Positions 1 to 8,439 of a stretch of 64,000 nt of DNA are shown here, in pieces. Below the pieces are notes generated by a model that did not search any database, had not been told where the DNA came from, and saw nothing but the letters and a program-made list of their open reading frames with translations. Where the stretch lies: contig JAXMBA010000002.1 in assembly GCA_046350095.1 (NCBI GenBank), positions 1,364,001-1,428,000 on the forward strand, given 5' to 3'. How positions within the stretch are numbered: position 1 is the first letter of the stretch; each line of letters opens with the position of its first letter. Origin of the DNA: Urbifossiella sp046350095. GTDB lineage: Bacteria > Planctomycetota > Planctomycetia > Gemmatales > Gemmataceae. Position numbers and translations under genes: made by a program.

Positions 1-89
1 ACCTCGGCGTTCGGTACGTGCAGGGATTCCTGCTGGCGCGGCCGGCCGTGGAGTCGCTCCCGGCGGTGCGGTGGCCGTCGCACCACTGA
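1..89 (+). CDS. 3' end of an EAL-domain protein (c-di-GMP phosphodiesterase), truncated by window edge
   Basis: An open frame (third frame) runs from the window edge to TGA at 87-89 and encodes 28 residues. It contains LGVRYVQGFLLARP, which matches the very conserved C-terminal strand and helix of EAL domains (typically LG..YVQGY.F.RP). EAL domains hydrolyse cyclic di-GMP in the cytoplasm. Catalytic residues lie upstream of the window, so activity cannot be judged and other domains may be present. It precedes a VOC gene by about 195 bases, with no clear shared transcription. The proximity to the Tad pilus locus is suggestive only. The family call rests on a single short motif. Confidence 0.6.
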   Translation, partial: LGVRYVQGFLLARPAVESLPAVRWPSHH

Positions 90-284
90 GGCACGACCCG
101 TCCCGGACTTCGTACCGGGGCGGGCGGGCGCGGGGCGGCGGTACTCCGGGCACGTCTACCGGGTCGAAGTCGAGCTCACCGACCGGCGAGGCGCGGCTAC
201 AAAATCGGAATCATACTCCGGCGGCATCCGCGGCTCGGGCCCGGGACGCCGACGACATTCCCGACACCCCCCGGAGGGAACGCC

Positions 285-698
285 ATGCCGGGCCTGACCG
301 TGACCCACCTCGACCACGTCTCGGTGCTCGTCACCGACGTGCCGCGGAGCCGCCGCTTCTACGCCGGCGTGCTGGGGCTGACGGAGATCCCGAAGCCGCG
401 CACGTTCGACTTCGTGGCCCTGTGGTTCGACCTCGGCGGCGGCCACACGCTCCACCTGCTGAAGCGGGACGCCCCGGACACGGAGAGCCCGCGGCACTTC
501 TGCCTGCGCGTGACCGACGCCGCGGCGGCGCGGGCGCACCTGGCCGGCCTCGGCGTGCCGACGCGCGAGACGACCCTGATCCCGGGGGCCGATCGGTTCT
601 TCGTGTCGGACCCGGACGGGAACCGGATCGAGGTGCTGCAGTGGCTCACGCCCTACGACCCGGCGACGGCCGGCGCCGCGGGGCTGGACGAGGGGTGA
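285..698 (+). CDS. VOC (glyoxalase/bleomycin-resistance) superfamily protein
   Basis: The 137-residue protein has one vicinal-oxygen-chelate domain of two beta-alpha-beta-beta-beta modules. It opens with HLDHVSVLVTDVPRSRRFY (residues 8-26), the usual metal-ligand His followed by the S..FY helix. It ends with FFVSDPDGNRIEVLQW, whose Glu is the usual second-half ligand. Such proteins bind a divalent metal and act as lyases, dioxygenases or antibiotic-binding proteins; the substrate cannot be read from sequence. The ATG is preceded by GGAGGG at 272-277. The next gene starts 7 bases after the stop, so the two are probably co-transcribed. Confidence 0.85.
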   Translation: MPGLTVTHLDHVSVLVTDVPRSRRFYAGVLGLTEIPKPRTFDFVALWFDLGGGHTLHLLKRDAPDTESPRHFCLRVTDAAAARAHLAGLGVPTRETTLIPGADRFFVSDPDGNRIEVLQWLTPYDPATAGAAGLDEG

Positions 699-705
699 TA
701 CGGAC

Positions 706-1611
706 GTGCCCCCCAACCCGCTCCCCGTCGTCGCCCGGTACGGCGCCCGCGCCGCGGGGCTGACGTGGGCCCCCGTCGGCGGCGGGTTCAGCGGCGCCGG
801 CGTCTGGCGCGGCGCCGAGCCGGGCGGCACGCCACGCCTCGCGCTGAAGGCGTGGCCGGCCGATTTTCCGCCGCCGCGCCTCGCCGCGATTCACGCCCGC
901 GTCGCACTCCTGACACACCTGCCATACGTCCCACGGATTCACGCCACGCCCGACGGCAATACCGTCGTCGTCGCCGCCGGCCGCGCCTGGGACTTGAGCT
1001 CGTGGGCCGACGGCGAACCGGAGCGGGGCGAGCCGTCGGCGGCGCGCGTGAGTTCGGCGGCGGCGGCGCTGGCGGCGGTCCACGCGGCGTGGCGCACGAC
1101 CGACACCGGCCCGGCGCCCGCGGTCCTCCGCCGGTTGGGCGTCATCGCCAACTGGGACGCCAACCGGCCCGTCCCCGCCGGGCCGTTCGGTGACGCGGTG
1201 CGGCGCGCGCTGCGAACGCTCCCGCCGTTCCTGGCCGCGGCGCGGGCCGCGCTGCAACCGTGGGCGGCGCGGCCGGTTCCGCTCCAGCCGTGCCTCGTGG
1301 ACGTGTGGCCGGAACACGTTCGCTTCTCGGGGAGTGCGGTCGTCGGGCTCGTCGACTTCGGCGCCGTCCAGCCCGACCACGTCGCCGTCGATCTGGCCCG
1401 CCTGTTCGGCGGGTTTCCCGGGCCGTCGCGGCTCGGCGACGGCCTCGCCGCCTACCGCGCGGCCGGCGGGCGGTGCGACGAGCCCGACGCCTTCGCGCGG
1501 CTGCTCGCCGACACCGGCGTGGCCTGCGCCGCGGCGGCGTGGGTGGCCCGCGGCGGCCCGCCGGCGGCGGCGCCGCGACTCCACGCGCTGCTGGACCGGT
1601 TGAGCCCGTAG
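706..1611 (+). CDS. Phosphotransferase-like protein (APH/choline-kinase fold), catalytic loop degenerate
   Basis: The 301-residue protein starts at GTG. It has the general plan of the aminoglycoside phosphotransferase family: an N-terminal lobe with GGGFSGAGVWR, a middle with tryptophans, and a C-terminal VGLVDFGAVQPDHVAVDLARL resembling the DFG-containing metal loop plus the D-L-A helix. The catalytic Brenner-type loop, normally H-G-D-x-H-x-x-N, reads LVDVWPEHV here, so the first His, the second His and the Asn are replaced. The Asp of both loops remains. It may phosphorylate a small molecule or be a binding protein. It follows the VOC gene closely and is probably in the same operon. Confidence 0.65.
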   Translation: MPPNPLPVVARYGARAAGLTWAPVGGGFSGAGVWRGAEPGGTPRLALKAWPADFPPPRLAAIHARVALLTHLPYVPRIHATPDGNTVVVAAGRAWDLSSWADGEPERGEPSAARVSSAAAALAAVHAAWRTTDTGPAPAVLRRLGVIANWDANRPVPAGPFGDAVRRALRTLPPFLAAARAALQPWAARPVPLQPCLVDVWPEHVRFSGSAVVGLVDFGAVQPDHVAVDLARLFGGFPGPSRLGDGLAAYRAAGGRCDEPDAFARLLADTGVACAAAAWVARGGPPAAAPRLHALLDRLSP

Positions 1612-1689
1612 CACACGTCCCGCCCGTTCGCGCCCGCCGATACCACCGGCCCGGCCGGCACAGTCCGCGGAATTCCCCGAACCGCAAAT

Positions 1690-1717
1690 TTGACTCGTTC
1701 GGCGAGTGCTCTACGGT
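1690..1717 (+). promoter_or_regulatory. Candidate promoter of the Tad pilus locus
   Basis: TTGACT at 1690-1695, a 16-base spacer and TACGGT at 1712-1717 lie about 140 bases before the first pilin gene, in the 247-base gap after the phosphotransferase gene. The hexamers fit the sigma-70 pattern and the local TAnnnT -10 pattern seen elsewhere in the window. No start-site data are available. Confidence 0.35.
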
Positions 1718-1858
1718 TCGGGCGTGAGTCGATCGCCGGCCCGGCCGGAGCGGCTCGCCGCCCGGACCACCCCATCCCGCCTGCCGTGCGGGGGCGGGGC
1801 GGTCGGGAGCCACGCCGCCGGCGGCGACCTCGCCTCCAGCGAACACCGGAGAGGAGCC

Positions 1859-2050
1859 ATGCTCGGCCGAATGACTCAGGCCGCGGTCGACTTCCTCAGG
1901 AAGGAAGACGGCCCCACGGCTGTCGAGTACGCGGTCGTACTAGCCCTGATCGTCGCGGTGATCATCTCGGTCAGCGGGATCGGGAGCACGACGAACTCGA
2001 CGTACGCGAATCCGAAGCTGCAAGACTCGACCAAGCCCGCCGGCTCGTAG
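1859..2050 (+). CDS. flp: Flp-family type IVb pilin (first of two)
   Basis: The 63-residue prepilin starts at ATG 1859, directly preceded by GGAGAGGAG. It has a short leader, then KEDGPTAVEYAVVLALI: the Flp signature, with cleavage expected after Gly and a Glu at position 5 of the mature protein followed by Tyr. A single hydrophobic helix follows, then a short polar tail. The mature pilin would polymerise into Tad/Flp pili after processing by the prepilin peptidase encoded two genes downstream. An in-frame upstream extension to 1706 is open but has no ribosome-binding sequence. It is a paralogue of the next gene, sharing the core around DGPTAVEYAV. Confidence 0.9.
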   Translation: MLGRMTQAAVDFLRKEDGPTAVEYAVVLALIVAVIISVSGIGSTTNSTYANPKLQDSTKPAGS

Positions 2051-2137
2051 CCGGCGGGACGGCCGCCGCGGGCCGGGGAACCCGCGGCGGACGCCGACCC
2101 CAGACCACGACCGACCACCACACAGGGAGACCGGACC

Positions 2138-2326
2138 ATGAAGAACATCACCAAGAGCCTCGTCTCGTTCCTCAAGAAGGAAGACGGCCCGACCGCGGTC
2201 GAGTACGCCGTGATGCTGGCCCTCATCATCGTCGTCTGCATCGCCGCCGTGACCACGCTCGGCAGCAACGCCAACAGCACGTTCAGCTTCGTCGGCTCGG
2301 CCATCAAGCCGACCAGCGGCAGCTGA
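2138..2326 (+). CDS. flp: Flp-family type IVb pilin (second copy)
   Basis: The 62-residue prepilin has FLKKEDGPTAVEYAVMLALI followed by a hydrophobic helix (IIVVCIAAVTTLG) and a short Asn/Ser-rich tail. The leader, the predicted cleavage site before PTAVEY and the length are those of Flp pilins. It lies 87 bases after the first pilin gene and is preceded by AGGGAGA. Two pilin paralogues in a Tad locus are common; usually one is the major subunit, and which one cannot be told here. It differs from the first copy mainly after residue 35. Confidence 0.9.
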   Translation: MKNITKSLVSFLKKEDGPTAVEYAVMLALIIVVCIAAVTTLGSNANSTFSFVGSAIKPTSGS

Positions 2327-2429
2327 GTGCCCGGTCCCCCGAGCGCGACCACCGCGGGCCGGACCGGTTTTCGGCCCGGCCCGCGGCGCGTGCGGCGCCC
2401 CCCCGAATCGCCCGCCACCCGAGACCCCC

Positions 2430-3227
2430 ATGCCTGAGCTGCTGACCCCGCCGGCCCCGACCGCCGCCCCGGCCGCCCACGACGACTCGCTCGGCATCGA
2501 CCGCGAGTTCGTGCTGCACCTGGCCCGGATGCCGGCCCTGGCCCTCGTGTGGGTCGCCGCCGGCGCCGCCGCCCACCAGCTCTGGGCGCTGGCCTTCCCG
2601 ACCACCACCAACTACGGCCCGCTCGCCGTCATCTGCGCCGGGATGATCCTCGCCGCGTTCATCGACGGCTGGGCGCTCAAGGTGCCGAACTGGGTCACCA
2701 TGCCGCTGGTGCTCAGCGGCTGGATGCTCGGCCTCCTCCACGACCTGAACGTGCCGGTCGATTCCGGCACCGGCGGGTTCACGATGGCGCTGCTCGGCAC
2801 GGCCATCGGCCTCGGCCTGCTGCTGCCGATCCTGCTGATCGGCGGCGTGGGCGCGGGCGACGTGAAGATGCAGATGGGCTTCGGGGCGTGGGTCGGCGCC
2901 TACTTCGGCGCCACCGGCCCGACCGGCCCGGCCGACCTGACGCACCTCCACACCGCGGGCGTCGTGTTCTGGGCGTTCGCGTTCGGCGCCATCGCCGGCG
3001 GGGCGTTCGGGCTCGTCATGATCCTGATGCGGCGGAAGTGGGGGGCCAACGTCCACATGGTCCGCGAGATCTTCACCGACCTGCAGCTGATCGCCAGCGG
3101 CAGCCCCGGCGTGGCGTCGGACCGCGCCCAGGAGCGCCGCAAGATTTGGGACAAGCTGCCGTACGGCATCCCGCTGTGCGTCGGGTTCCTGCTGTACCTG
3201 GCGTGGGTGCTGCCGCTCGGCGGCTGA
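2430..3227 (+). CDS. Prepilin peptidase, A24 family (TadV/CpaA-like)
   Basis: The 265-residue polytopic membrane protein is an aspartic prepilin peptidase that would cleave the Flp leaders at the inner membrane. The two family Asp residues are visible in FIDGWALKVPN (about residue 79) and GAGDVKMQMG (about 144), the latter the classic GxGDVK motif. Several hydrophobic segments surround them. It lacks the N-terminal methylase domain of PilD-type enzymes, as expected for Tad systems, but is longer than minimal CpaA because of an N-terminal segment and a loop near 200-240 containing charged residues. It follows the second pilin gene by about 100 bases in the same orientation. Confidence 0.85.
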   Translation: MPELLTPPAPTAAPAAHDDSLGIDREFVLHLARMPALALVWVAAGAAAHQLWALAFPTTTNYGPLAVICAGMILAAFIDGWALKVPNWVTMPLVLSGWMLGLLHDLNVPVDSGTGGFTMALLGTAIGLGLLLPILLIGGVGAGDVKMQMGFGAWVGAYFGATGPTGPADLTHLHTAGVVFWAFAFGAIAGGAFGLVMILMRRKWGANVHMVREIFTDLQLIASGSPGVASDRAQERRKIWDKLPYGIPLCVGFLLYLAWVLPLGG

Positions 3228-3567
3228 CGCCGGCCCCACGGAACCGGTGTGACTCGCACCAGCGTTAACCTGGGCAAAGGCGCTACGGCCGGCTCGACTG
3301 CAATAACTGAAGAAACCGCACCCGCCCGGACGATTCTGAGGGCGGGGAAGCAAACCCCGCACGACGCGAAGGCCGGGAACATCCGCTAGGGTTGAGGGAG
3401 CCGCCACCCCGGGCACGACCCGGAACGGCGACCCAGCCCGGGCGACCGGCCGCGGTGCGGGGCCGACGAACACGGACGGGATAGCCCGCCCGCGCTCGTC
3501 TCACCCCTCGCGTGAGACGACCGGGCGGCCCGCCGCGGGTCCTGATTGTCTCCGAGGGGTGGCACCC
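3228..3567 (+). other. Gene-free leader region upstream of cpaB
   Basis: This 340-base stretch has no convincing open frame on either strand. It contains a short perfect hairpin (GTCTCAC at 3498-3504 with GTGAGAC at 3512-3518) about 50 bases before the cpaB start, and a candidate -10 sequence TAGGGT at 3387-3392. Together these suggest a separate promoter and a structured 5' untranslated region for cpaB. No known riboswitch could be matched with confidence. Confidence 0.3.
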
Positions 3568-4851
3568 ATGAAGCAGAAGAACCTGATCCTGATGGTGGTG
3601 GCGGTCGGGTGCGGGCTCGTGGCCGCGTTCCTGACCAGCCAGATGAACGCCAAGCCGCAGGTCGAGACGGTCGACGTCGTCGTCGCCGCCGCCGACATCC
3701 CCGTGGGCGTGGGGATCGGGAAGGACGACCTGCAGAAGTACTTCAAGACCAAGAAGGTCTCCAAGGACGCCGTGCCGACCGACATCATCGAATCGCCGGA
3801 AGAGGCGGTGGACCGCCGGCTGTCGCGGCCCATCCGGGCCGAGGAGACGATCAGCCGCAAGGACCTGATGAAGGGCGGCATCCGCCTGCCCCCGGGCAAG
3901 CAGCTGCTGACCCTCCAGCTGGACACCGCCCGCGCCGCCGCCGGGCTGGCCCAGCCGGGCGCCAAGGTGGACGTGCTGGCGTTCGTGTCCCTGAACAACA
4001 AGCTGACGGCCATGCCGATCCTGACCAACATGCTGATCCTCGCCGTCAACGGGCAGACCACCATCGACCCGAACACGCATGCCGCGGCGGTCAACACCGT
4101 GTCGTTCGCCGCCGACCGCAAGCAGGGGCTGGTGCTGGAGCTGGCGAAGGGCCGCGGGTGCCAGATGAGCCTCCTCCTCCGCAACCCGGACGAGGTGACC
4201 GACAACGACAAGAGCTTCAACATCGACGAGGTCATCACGCTGCTCCAGGACGACAAGAACCCGGCCGGCGTGGCCCTGGCCGGCGAGGGCGGGCGCAAGA
4301 CCGACGCGGTGACGCTGACCAAGACCGAGACGCCGGCGCCGGCCCCGGCCCCCGAGGTGGCCCCGACGCCGACGCCGAAGCCGGAGACCGTCCGCGTGCC
4401 GTACGCGCTGGTGGACATCAAGGGCGGCACCGAGCTGACGGCCGACCTGATCGCCGACGAGACGGTGTTCGGCACCCGCGAACTGCCGAAGGACGTGGCC
4501 GGCGACGCCGTCACCGACCTGAGCACGGTGGCCGGCAAGACGCTCCGCAGCGGCCTGGGCAAGGGCCAGTGGGTGACGCCGGGCCTGGTCGGCGACCCGC
4601 TGCCGAAGCTCGACCCGCCCCCGCCGCCGGTGACGAAGGCGCCGGAGCCGGTGCGGCCGACCCGCGACGTGACCGTGCACACCGGGACGGGCAGCAAGAC
4701 GTTCCGCTACGAGGAGTGGGCGCCGGGCCGGTGGCGGTTGGTCGGTGAGGTGCGCGGCCCGGCGACGGCCGAGCCCGCCGCCCCGACCCCGGACGCCGCC
4801 CCGACCCCGAAGCCGACGCCCACCCCCGCCCCCGAGCAGCGGGTGGACTGA
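3568..4851 (+). CDS. cpaB: Flp pilus assembly protein CpaB (RcpC)
   Basis: The 427-residue protein has one N-terminal membrane segment (LILMVVAVGCGLVAAFL), then a SAF-type beta-clip domain with the family opening VETVDVVVAAADIPVGVGI, where the conserved A..IP.G.I is evident. The region after about residue 250 contains a second SAF-like segment (YALVDIKGGTELTADLI) and Pro/Ala/Thr-rich linkers. CpaB is a periplasmic partner of the secretin and is thought to interact with peptidoglycan. ATG 3568 was chosen over the in-frame GTG at 3559 because GAGGGGTGG precedes it. The secretin gene is next downstream, after about 240 bases. Confidence 0.88.
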   Translation: MKQKNLILMVVAVGCGLVAAFLTSQMNAKPQVETVDVVVAAADIPVGVGIGKDDLQKYFKTKKVSKDAVPTDIIESPEEAVDRRLSRPIRAEETISRKDLMKGGIRLPPGKQLLTLQLDTARAAAGLAQPGAKVDVLAFVSLNNKLTAMPILTNMLILAVNGQTTIDPNTHAAAVNTVSFAADRKQGLVLELAKGRGCQMSLLLRNPDEVTDNDKSFNIDEVITLLQDDKNPAGVALAGEGGRKTDAVTLTKTETPAPAPAPEVAPTPTPKPETVRVPYALVDIKGGTELTADLIADETVFGTRELPKDVAGDAVTDLSTVAGKTLRSGLGKGQWVTPGLVGDPLPKLDPPPPPVTKAPEPVRPTRDVTVHTGTGSKTFRYEEWAPGRWRLVGEVRGPATAEPAAPTPDAAPTPKPTPTPAPEQRVD

Positions 4852-5090
4852 GACCTGGACCGAAGGACCGGGGGAGCTCACGCAGCCCCTCGGCCCCCAA
4901 CGAACCAAACCTGCCAGCCCGGTCGGCACGACGCCGGCCGGGGGGGTGGGTCGCCCCGGCGGACCGATCCACGGCCGCCACCCCGGGACCGCCCGGGGAA
5001 CGCCTCCTCCCACCCAGGCCCGGGTGAGAGGGAACCGGACCGGAACGCGGGGCGGGCCGCCCCGCCCCCTACGCGAGGAGAGGTGAACGG

Positions 5091-6971
5091 ATGCACCCGA
5101 CCGCTACCCACCGACGGCCGATCCTGTTGGGACTGGTGCTGACGGCCGGCATTGCCGGGCTCGTCCAGGGCCAGCCCCCCGGCCTCCCGGCGCTCCCCGC
5201 CGCGGCCGCCCAGGACACCAAGGTCGATCCCAAGACCCCCCCGCCGGACCGCGACACCGGCGTCGCCAACGTCAAGATCGACCCGCGCACGAACGCCCTC
5301 ATCATCCCGGTGGGCGGGTTCGTCCGGTTCGACAACAAGCTCCCGGACATCCCGGCCGACATCCTGGTCAGCCGCGAGGACTTCGTCCAGGTCCGCACCG
5401 ACCCGAACAACCCGAAGGTGCTGCTGCTCACCGGCCGCGCCCCCGGCCTGGCGCAGATCACCCTGCTGTTCAAGGACCGGCCGCGTCAGACCTACGACGT
5501 GGTCGTGCAGCCGGACTTCGAGCTCCTCAAGACGATCATCACCCGCACCGCCCCGACGGCCAACGTCGAGGTGACGCCGGGCCTCGGCAACACGCTCATC
5601 CTGAGCGGGTACGTGACCACCCCGCAGGAGGCCGACACGATCTACCGGCTGGCCGTCAGCCAGGTCGGCGGCACCCCGGGTAACGTCATCAACATGCTGC
5701 AGATCGGCGGCGTTCAGCAGGTGCAGATCGACGTGGTCATCGCCACCGTGGACCGGAGCGAGATCCGCAGCCGCGGGTTCGACTTCGCCGTCAGCGGCAA
5801 GAGCGTGACGTTCAGCAGCCTGGTCAGCGGCCTGCTGACGCCGCCGACCGGGTTCGGCAGCGGCACCGTGACCTACAGCCCGAACGCCAACCTGCAGCTG
5901 GGCATCGCCCCGGCCGGCTTCTTCAGCGCCCTCCAGGCGCTGCGGACCGAGGGGATGGCGAAGTTCCTGGCCGAGCCGCGCGTCGTGACGCAGAGCGGCC
6001 GCCCGGCCAAGTTCCAGGCCGGCGGCCAGCAGGCCATCCTCGGGCCGGCCAGCGGCATCAACGGCCCCGGCGTGCAGCTCGAGGACATCGGGACCACGCT
6101 GGACGTGGTGCCGATCGTCATGGGCAACGGCAAGATCTGGCTGGAGGTTCACCCCAAGACCCGCACCGTGAACCAGGGCCTGGGCATCCAGACCACCTTC
6201 GGGGCGACGCCCGGGTTCAACCAGAACTCGGTCGAGGTGGCCGTCGAGCTGGAGAGCGGCCAGACGTTCGCCATCGGCGGGCTGATCCAGAACAGCGTGC
6301 AGGCCACGGCCAACAAGGTGCCGGTCCTCGGCGACCTGCCGTACGCCGGCACCCTGTTCAGCAGCATCCGGTACGAGGAGCGCGAGAGTGAGCTCGTGAT
6401 CCTGGTGACGCCGCGGCTGGTCCACCCGCTGGACTGCAACCAGGTGCCGCGCCGCCTGCCGGGCCGCGAGACGCGCAGCCCCGACGATTATGAACTATTC
6501 TTGGAAAACATTCTGGAGGCCCCCCGCGGCCAACGGAAGGTGTGGAACGGCCGCTGCTACAACGCGGCGTGGAAGTGCGACCCGGCCGGTGTTTACCCGT
6601 GCGTCGGGAACGTGTGCTACGGTCCGAACGGCACGATGCTGCCCGGCGGCTGTGCGACGGGGAACTGCGGAACGCCCGCGGCCCACGGCCACGCGGCCCA
6701 GATGGTGCGGCCGACCCCGGTGACCGCCCCGCAGGCGGCCCCGGTCACGGTGACCATCCCGGTGCAGCCGGCCGCGGTGACCCCGGTCACCCCGGTGACC
6801 CCGGTGTCGGCCCCGAGCAACGAGCAGCCCGGGGTGGCGCCGATCACGCCGACGCTGCCGCCGGTGGTGCCGGTGGACGAGCCCGGCAGCCTGCGGCCGG
6901 TGCCCGGCTCGCCGGTGGAGCCGACGCCGACGGAACCCGCGGTCCTCCCCGCGGCCCCGACCGGCCCGTGA
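5091..6971 (+). CDS. cpaC: Tad secretin CpaC (RcpA), outer-membrane pore with Pro/Val-rich tail
   Basis: The 626-residue secretin has a signal peptide (about residues 1-25), an N-terminal pilus-assembly domain (about 60-140), a BON-like segment (about 145-195, containing TLILSGYVTTPQEADTI) and the secretin beta-domain from about 210. The secretin signature VPVLGDLPYAGTLF lies near residue 410 and is followed by ELVILVTPRLVHPL. The protein would form the outer-membrane channel for the Flp pilus. Residues 450-626 are unusual: a Cys-containing segment (several Cys between about 490 and 525) followed by a Pro/Val/Thr repeat-like tail absent from standard CpaC. The start has GGAGAGG upstream. Confidence 0.92.
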   Translation: MHPTATHRRPILLGLVLTAGIAGLVQGQPPGLPALPAAAAQDTKVDPKTPPPDRDTGVANVKIDPRTNALIIPVGGFVRFDNKLPDIPADILVSREDFVQVRTDPNNPKVLLLTGRAPGLAQITLLFKDRPRQTYDVVVQPDFELLKTIITRTAPTANVEVTPGLGNTLILSGYVTTPQEADTIYRLAVSQVGGTPGNVINMLQIGGVQQVQIDVVIATVDRSEIRSRGFDFAVSGKSVTFSSLVSGLLTPPTGFGSGTVTYSPNANLQLGIAPAGFFSALQALRTEGMAKFLAEPRVVTQSGRPAKFQAGGQQAILGPASGINGPGVQLEDIGTTLDVVPIVMGNGKIWLEVHPKTRTVNQGLGIQTTFGATPGFNQNSVEVAVELESGQTFAIGGLIQNSVQATANKVPVLGDLPYAGTLFSSIRYEERESELVILVTPRLVHPLDCNQVPRRLPGRETRSPDDYELFLENILEAPRGQRKVWNGRCYNAAWKCDPAGVYPCVGNVCYGPNGTMLPGGCATGNCGTPAAHGHAAQMVRPTPVTAPQAAPVTVTIPVQPAAVTPVTPVTPVSAPSNEQPGVAPITPTLPPVVPVDEPGSLRPVPGSPVEPTPTEPAVLPAAPTGP

Positions 6972-6982
6972 CGTGAACCGGA

Positions 6983-7060
6983 GGCGAGCCGGGGGCGTCG
7001 GCCCCCGGTTCTGCCGCGAAGAGACAACAACCCGCCGGGGGCTGACGCCCCCGGCTCGCC
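6983..7060. repeat. Inverted repeat between cpaC and cpaE (26-bp arms)
   Basis: Arms at 6983-7008 and 7035-7060 are complementary with one mismatch. Each arm is itself nearly palindromic (CCGGGGGC...GCCCCCGG), so several alternative hairpins can form. It begins 11 bases after the cpaC stop. No T-run follows, so it is not a standard intrinsic terminator, although it could slow transcription or protect mRNA ends. Confidence 0.8.
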
Positions 7061-7093
7061 CGCCAGACTCGCACCCCTGATTCCGGTGGTCTC

Positions 7094-8311
7094 ATGCAAC
7101 GCGTGGCGATCGTCGACCCGAACGAGTCCACCCGCGAGTCGCTCCGCACGCTGCTGCTGGGCGTCGATTTCGTCTGGCTCGAGGCGGAGTGCGCCCGCTA
7201 CGAGTACTTCTTCGACGTGGTCCAGACCAACACCCCGGACCTGGCCATCGTCGCGCTCGACGCCGACAAGATCAAAGCGCTCAACATGATCGGCCAGATC
7301 TCGGCCGAGAACCCGAAGCTGCCCATCCTCACCATCAGCCACGACCACCAGGCGCTACTGATGAGCCTCCAGAAGGGGGCCAAGTACTTCCTCACCCACC
7401 CGGTGACCCTGGAAGACATGCTCGCCGCGCTGCGGCGGGCGCTCGGCGAGGCCGGCGGCAGCACGGCCGAGCAGTCGCTCGGGCCGTCCGGCCGGCAGAG
7501 CGGCGCCAGCAGCATCGTCGCCGTCCTCGGCTCCCGCGGCGGCGTCGGCACGACGACCCTGGCGGTGAACCTCGGCGCCACGCTCGCCGCCGACCCGGCC
7601 AGCGCCGCCGCCCTCATCGACCTCGACCTGACGCTCGGCGACGCCGACATCGCGCTGGAGGTGAACGGCTTCGAGAACATCTCGATCGCCGACCTGGCGC
7701 GGAACATCGAGCGGCTGGACATGAACTTCCTCCGCCGGGCGATGGCCAAGCACGACGCCAGCGGCCTGTCGATCCTGCGGCACCCGCTCGAAATCGCCGA
7801 GGTGGGCCTGGTCCACGAGGACCACGTCGCCCGCGTGCTGAACCTGCTGAAGATCAGCTACACACACCTGGTGCTCGACCTGTCCAAGAGCCTGCTGCCG
7901 ACCGACCTCATCGGCCTGCGGATGGCGGACGTGATCCTGCTGACGGCCCAGCTGGAGCTGAGCAGCCTGCGGAACGTGGTGCGGCTCGTCCACGTCCTCG
8001 GCGGCGAGGAGGGGCTGGCCGACAAGATTCGCGTCGTCATCAACCGGTTCGGCGCCGACACGGTCGAGGAGGGGATCAGCCTCAAGAAGGCCGAGGAAGT
8101 GATCGGCAAGCCGATCTTCTGGCAGATCCCGAACGACCCGAAGGCGGTGATCGGCGCCCGCGTGGCGGGCCAACCGCTGGTGAAGCACGCCCCCAAGAGC
8201 CGGGTGCAGCAGAGCCTGGCCGGGCTGGCGCAGGCGCTGTTCGGCAAGCCGGTGTCGGCCGGCGACGCCCGCGGCAGCAAGGGCGGGTGGGGGTTCTTCG
8301 GCAAGCGCTGA
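7094..8311 (+). CDS. cpaE: CpaE/TadZ-like pilus assembly ATPase with receiver-like domain
   Basis: The 405-residue protein has an N-terminal response-regulator-like domain (about 1-120; opens QRVAIVDPNESTRESL) followed by a MinD/ParA-type ATPase. The deviant Walker A is GSRGGVGTTTLAVNLG (about 147-162) and LIDLDLTLGDADIAL matches the Walker A' Asp region. CpaE/TadZ proteins localise at the pole and place the pilus machinery. The receiver part lacks a clear match to the full phospho-acceptor context, as is usual in this family, so it is probably not phosphorylated. The lysine of the canonical KGGVGKT is replaced by Thr (GVGTT), as often in TadZ. The C-terminal region ends in a short Gly/Lys tail. 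Confidence 0.88.
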   Translation: MQRVAIVDPNESTRESLRTLLLGVDFVWLEAECARYEYFFDVVQTNTPDLAIVALDADKIKALNMIGQISAENPKLPILTISHDHQALLMSLQKGAKYFLTHPVTLEDMLAALRRALGEAGGSTAEQSLGPSGRQSGASSIVAVLGSRGGVGTTTLAVNLGATLAADPASAAALIDLDLTLGDADIALEVNGFENISIADLARNIERLDMNFLRRAMAKHDASGLSILRHPLEIAEVGLVHEDHVARVLNLLKISYTHLVLDLSKSLLPTDLIGLRMADVILLTAQLELSSLRNVVRLVHVLGGEEGLADKIRVVINRFGADTVEEGISLKKAEEVIGKPIFWQIPNDPKAVIGARVAGQPLVKHAPKSRVQQSLAGLAQALFGKPVSAGDARGSKGGWGFFGKR

Positions 8312-8313
8312 GT

Positions 8314-8430
8314 AGTGGACAGTGGCCAGCGGACAGTGGTCAGTCCGGCGGCCGACGCGATCGACACCAGGGTAACGCAGTCACGGGTCGGGTGTCCTGT
8401 CTGACCACTGGGCACTGACCACTGACCACT
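8314..8430. repeat. Inverted repeat between cpaE and cpaF with tandem CAGTGG-like words
   Basis: Arms at 8314-8343 and 8401-8430 are complementary with several mismatches. Both are built from near-repeats of AGTGGACAGTGG / CCACTGACCACT. A 57-base spacer lies between. The element fills the gap between the cpaE stop and the cpaF start, ending 9 bases before the latter. It is one of the family of gene-boundary palindromes in this window. Confidence 0.75.
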
Positions 8431-8439
8431 AGGGTTCCG

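Noticed and set aside
3340..3400. Sequence resembling parts of the c-di-GMP-I riboswitch core upstream of cpaB (GCAAACC and GACGCGAAGG)
   Set aside because: The required hairpin between the two core segments is missing, and a candidate -10 (TAGGGT at 3387) would place the transcript start downstream of it.
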